A stretch of DNA of 8,463 nt from CAG-582 sp964636965 (GTDB lineage: Bacteria; Bacillota_I; Bacilli_A; RF39; UBA660), in NCBI GenBank assembly GCA_964636965.1, contig CAZWST010000056.1, positions 1 to 8,463 of the forward strand. The letters run 5' to 3'. Below the pieces are notes generated by a model. It made no database searches. It saw nothing but the letters and a program-made list of their open reading frames with translations, and was not told where the DNA came from. The translations under genes were made by a program, and so were the position numbers. Below, piece by piece: positions 5,860 through 8,463 of this stretch; the stretch's first letter is position 1, and each line of letters starts with the position of its first letter.

Positions 5860-7863
5860 ATGGATTTATCAGAGACGGATTTATTAGAAGAGAAAAAATA
5901 CTTAGATGAGACCGTAAAAGAGATAGATAAACAAATTGATGATTTTGGTATTAAAATTACAGATGAAGGTGAAGAGTTAAAAGAGTTCCAAAGATTACGT
6001 TGGGAAATGGAACAAGAAATGGATAAAGGAGAACGTTATGCCTTTGTTGCTGATAATGATTTAAAAATAGCTTTACTTAATGATAAAACTAAAAAGGTGA
6101 GAAGACTTCATAAAATCAGGAATAATCCATACTTTGCTTCCATAGTATTTAATAATGAACCTATTTATATAGGTATTACAGCTGTAAAAAAAGATACAGA
6201 CTATTTGGTATGTGACTGGCGAGCTCCATTATGTAGTTTATTTTATGATTATGGTTTAGGTCATGCTAAGTATTCTTCCCCTGGTGGTATGGAAGAAGGA
6301 GAAATTACAAGAAAACGTCAGTATAAAATTGAAGATGCAACCTTAAAACATGTTTTTGATACTACAGTTAATATCGATGATGAATTACTTCAAGATGTTC
6401 TTGCTCAAACTAGTAGTGATAAAATGAAAAATATTGTTAACACTATTCAAGCTGAACAAAATGCTGTTATACGTAATAGTAAGAATGATACTATTGTTGT
6501 ACAAGGTATAGCTGGATCAGGTAAAACAAGTGTGGCATTACATAGAATTGCCTTTCTTTTATACAAACTTGAGTATTTAACTAGTGGTAATGTTTTAATA
6601 TTTTCACCTAATAACGTATTTTCTGAGTATATTAGTGAAGTATTACCTGATTTAGGTGAAGACAATACGTTACAGACAACATTTCATTCTTTTGCGTCAT
6701 CTTTTATTTCTGAATATAATGGAGTTGAGTCATATTCTTCTTTTGTTGAAAGATATTATAAAGGTAAAAGACAAGATAATGATCTAATTAGGTTTAAATT
6801 AAGTGATGATATTATTCAAGCAATTGAATCTTTTACAAATTATTATACAAAAGCTGCTAGATTTATTAAAAATTTAGAATATAAAGAAAAAGTTATACCA
6901 ATGGAAGAATTAAATGAACTATTACATGTAAGATATGATAATAAAACATTATTTGAACGTGTTGATTTAATAGCAGAAAAAATTAATAATACATACTATA
7001 AGGGAAAAGATTCACTCGTTCCTTTACTTAAAAAAGCTTTATTAAAGGTTAGTAACTTTAAACAAGATTATAGTGAAGTCTATAAATTCTTTTATGAATC
7101 TGCTATCTTTAAAGATGCATATCCATATATGTATAGAAAGAATGAAAACACTAAGAATCTTGAAGGTAGTATTATAAACTATGAAGATGCAACTCCTTTT
7201 ATTTATATGAAGTGTTTGTTAGAGGGATTCCCATATCAAGTTGCTATGAGAGAAGTCGTAATAGATGAAGCACAAGATTATACTTATTTGCAATATAAAA
7301 TATTCAAAAAAATATTTAAAAATGCGCATTTTACAATACTTGGAGATGTTAATCAGACAGTTAATCCTTTCTATAAATATGATAGTTTAAAGGTACTTCT
7401 AAATATATTTGATACCAACAGTGATTATTATGAGTTAACTAAGACTTATAGATCGTCACCTGAGATTATTGAATATGCTAATTCAATACTTAATTTAAAC
7501 CATGTAAGTGCAATTAGAAAGAATGTTAATTTGCCAGTTTTAAAAAGAGAAATGACGGAACTTAAGCATATAGGCAGGGATGTCAGATATTTAAAGAAGA
7601 AATATAAAAGTGTTGCAATAATCACTAAGAGTATAGATGAAGCAAAAATTATAGCTGAGGGGTTAAAGTCCATTTATAAAGAGGTTTGTGTAATTGATGT
7701 AACCACTGAAAAGTTTGATAAACATTTGGTAGTAGCTCCTGCCTATGGAGTTAAAGGACTTGAGTTTGACTCGGCTATTATAGTTAATAATTTCTCAAGT
7801 GATAAGTATTTATATTATGTTGCAGTAACCAGAGCACAACATGAACTTATTGTTTATGAATAG
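5860..7863 (+). CDS. helD: RNA polymerase recycling motor HelD (UvrD/Rep-like superfamily I ATPase)
   Basis: HelD binds core RNA polymerase, reaching into its channels to pry off nucleic acids and release stalled or hibernating enzyme; it uses ATP. The 667 residues start with a charged coiled coil (about 1-60), the arm that enters the secondary channel in firmicute HelD. The superfamily I ATPase motifs follow: Q-motif QAEQNAVIR (197-205), Walker A GIAGSGKTS (216-224), Walker B VIDEAQD (467-473), motif III LGDVNQ (494-499), motif IV TYRSS (529-533), motif V GVKGLEFDSAII (630-641) and motif VI YVAVTRAQ (653-660) with the Arg finger R658. All key residues look intact. The HelD-specific insertion lies between about 281 and 460. 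It is roughly 100 residues shorter than Bacillus subtilis HelD (774, from memory). ATG 5860 follows a GGTGA-type site by 6 nt. It appears monocistronic. Confidence 0.93.
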   Translation: MDLSETDLLEEKKYLDETVKEIDKQIDDFGIKITDEGEELKEFQRLRWEMEQEMDKGERYAFVADNDLKIALLNDKTKKVRRLHKIRNNPYFASIVFNNEPIYIGITAVKKDTDYLVCDWRAPLCSLFYDYGLGHAKYSSPGGMEEGEITRKRQYKIEDATLKHVFDTTVNIDDELLQDVLAQTSSDKMKNIVNTIQAEQNAVIRNSKNDTIVVQGIAGSGKTSVALHRIAFLLYKLEYLTSGNVLIFSPNNVFSEYISEVLPDLGEDNTLQTTFHSFASSFISEYNGVESYSSFVERYYKGKRQDNDLIRFKLSDDIIQAIESFTNYYTKAARFIKNLEYKEKVIPMEELNELLHVRYDNKTLFERVDLIAEKINNTYYKGKDSLVPLLKKALLKVSNFKQDYSEVYKFFYESAIFKDAYPYMYRKNENTKNLEGSIINYEDATPFIYMKCLLEGFPYQVAMREVVIDEAQDYTYLQYKIFKKIFKNAHFTILGDVNQTVNPFYKYDSLKVLLNIFDTNSDYYELTKTYRSSPEIIEYANSILNLNHVSAIRKNVNLPVLKREMTELKHIGRDVRYLKKKYKSVAIITKSIDEAKIIAEGLKSIYKEVCVIDVTTEKFDKHLVVAPAYGVKGLEFDSAIIVNNFSSDKYLYYVAVTRAQHELIVYE

Positions 7864-7872
7864 AAGAAATTA

Positions 7873-7881
7873 TGGTATAAT
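7873..7881 (+). promoter_or_regulatory. Extended -10 promoter of yneF
   Basis: TGGTATAAT (7873-7881) is an extended -10 element (TGn before a perfect TATAAT). No good -35 is seen at 17-18 nt, as is common for extended -10 promoters. Transcription would start near 7888, right at the AAGGAG Shine-Dalgarno (7888-7893), giving a 14-nt leader. A weak A/T-only hairpin with a 3-nt loop (7864-7885) overlaps it. Confidence 0.6.
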
Positions 7882-7901
7882 TCTTTTAAGGAGATGATAT
7901 T

Positions 7902-8114
7902 ATGTTACATGATATTTTATTAGTAGTCCTTGGACTAGTGATTGGAGTAGTAATTGGTTTTTTATTAGCTAGACATTTTATGAAAGGATACTTTAAAAAG
8001 AATCCTCCAATTAATGAACAAATGATTTCTGCCCTTATGACAAGTATGGGAAGAAAACCAAATTCTAAGCAAATAAAACAAGTTATGGCTCAAATGAATA
8101 GAATGAATAAATAG
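7902..8114 (+). CDS. yneF: YneF-family (UPF0154) small membrane protein
   Basis: This 70-residue protein has the size and sequence pattern of the firmicute YneF family, whose function is unknown. An N-terminal membrane helix (about 4-23) carries a G11-x3-G15-x3-G19 series, a possible helix-packing face. The basic stretch after it (ARHFMKGYFKK) points to a cytoplasmic C-terminus. The family signature KKNPPINEQM is at 32-41, followed by a Met-rich helix with MGRKP and a basic end. AAGGAG (7888-7893) lies 8 nt before the ATG. The stop TAG is 2 nt before the next ATG, so it is co-transcribed and probably translationally coupled with the DUF177 gene. Confidence 0.92.
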   Translation: MLHDILLVVLGLVIGVVIGFLLARHFMKGYFKKNPPINEQMISALMTSMGRKPNSKQIKQVMAQMNRMNK

Positions 8115-8116
8115 CC

Positions 8117-8463
8117 ATGAAAATAGATTTATATAAGTTAAATAATAACAATTATATTGAAATAGCTGATGATGTTATTATTTCAGAAGATTATTATAAA
8201 GATATGGATATAAGGGATATCAAAGATGTACATGTAAAAGGTTTTTTAAGAATTAATGAACTTGATGAAGTAGAGGCTAATCTTGATGTGTCTGGTGAAT
8301 TTATTTTACCTTGTGCAATATCTTTAGAGGACGTACCCTATAATTTTAAGACAAATATAGAAGAAAACCTTGGAAATTTCAATGATTTTTATGATAAACG
8401 CCAAAATACCCTTGATATTTTGTCACTTTTATGGGAAAATATTGTATCGGAAGTCCCTATTAG
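8117..8463 (+). CDS. yceD: DUF177/YceD (YlbN-like) protein, 5' part only
   Basis: The frame is open from ATG 8117 to the right edge of the window: 115 complete codons and no stop, so the gene is cut by the window. Residues 56-73 include the family core: a Leu-rich strand, then GEFILPC with Cys66 and LEDVPY, close to the pattern in Bacillus YlbN. The region ending LSLLWENIVSEVPI (102-115) matches the conserved helix near the C-terminal third. DUF177 proteins are linked with 23S rRNA accumulation, and their gene commonly precedes rpmF (L32), which would be expected just beyond the window. No clear Shine-Dalgarno is present in front, so translation probably depends on coupling to yneF, 2 nt upstream. 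The family usually has about 165-180 residues, so some 50-60 are missing. Confidence 0.8.
   Translation, partial: MKIDLYKLNNNNYIEIADDVIISEDYYKDMDIRDIKDVHVKGFLRINELDEVEANLDVSGEFILPCAISLEDVPYNFKTNIEENLGNFNDFYDKRQNTLDILSLLWENIVSEVPI

Noticed and set aside
6447..7673. Two - strand open frames inside helD (6447-6665 and 7446-7673)
   Set aside because: They are antisense shadows of conserved HelD motifs, which are clearly the coding strand.
7864..7887. Terminator between helD and yneF
   Set aside because: The stem is A/T-rich, has a bulge and only a 3-nt loop, and coincides with the extended -10 promoter; too weak to call.
1..8463. Defence system, CRISPR array or mobile element
   Set aside because: No spaced repeats, transposase, integrase or toxin-antitoxin pair is visible; the genes are ordinary chromosomal ones on one strand.

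Overview
The window comes from a low-G+C Gram-positive bacterium (Bacillota). The DNA is very A+T-rich throughout. Shine-Dalgarno sites are of the AAGGAG type, stop codons are only TAA or TAG, and every Trp codon seen is TGG, so the standard bacterial code applies and not the Mycoplasma code. A firmicute-type HelD, a YneF-family membrane protein and a YlbN/YceD-type DUF177 protein fit the Bacilli. The extreme A+T content and compact spacing suggest the gut lineages near Erysipelotrichales or RF39, but the exact lineage is a guess.

Layout: all genes are on the + strand. Positions 1-137 hold the end of an upstream transcription unit, either a structured RNA or the last 21 codons of a CDS, closed by a strong terminator. 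A consensus promoter then drives a 647-residue TPR-like cytosolic protein (260-2203). Next comes a three-gene operon: a PfkB-fold protein with a degenerate active site and a long Asn/Gln-rich tail (2275-3564), an overlapping small stand-alone Smr-domain protein (3557-3823), and the essential GTPase ObgE (3838-5115). A single-gene unit follows, encoding an unrecognised two-helix membrane protein with coiled coils (5173-5772). After it comes HelD, the helicase-like RNA polymerase recycling factor (5860-7863). The window ends with yneF (7902-8114) and the 5' part of a DUF177/YceD gene (8117 to the edge), 2 bases apart. In many bacteria the latter gene precedes rpmF (ribosomal protein L32).

The recognised genes are housekeeping functions around the ribosome and RNA polymerase: Obg in 50S maturation, Smr proteins in collided-ribosome or nucleic-acid processing, YceD in 23S rRNA/L32 biology, and HelD in removing stalled polymerase. 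I see no mobile element, CRISPR array, tRNA, rRNA gene or defence system.

The most unusual signals are two. First, each of the three internal terminators is followed at an almost constant 15-16 nt by a TATAAT box, and in two cases the -35 hexamer lies inside the 3' arm of the terminator hairpin, so the U-tract forms part of the promoter spacer. Second, the PfkB-like protein has lost the family's GAGD catalytic motif and looks like a pseudokinase with a disordered tail, in one operon with smr and obg. Several protein starts were moved downstream of the longest reading frame on promoter and ribosome-binding-site evidence.
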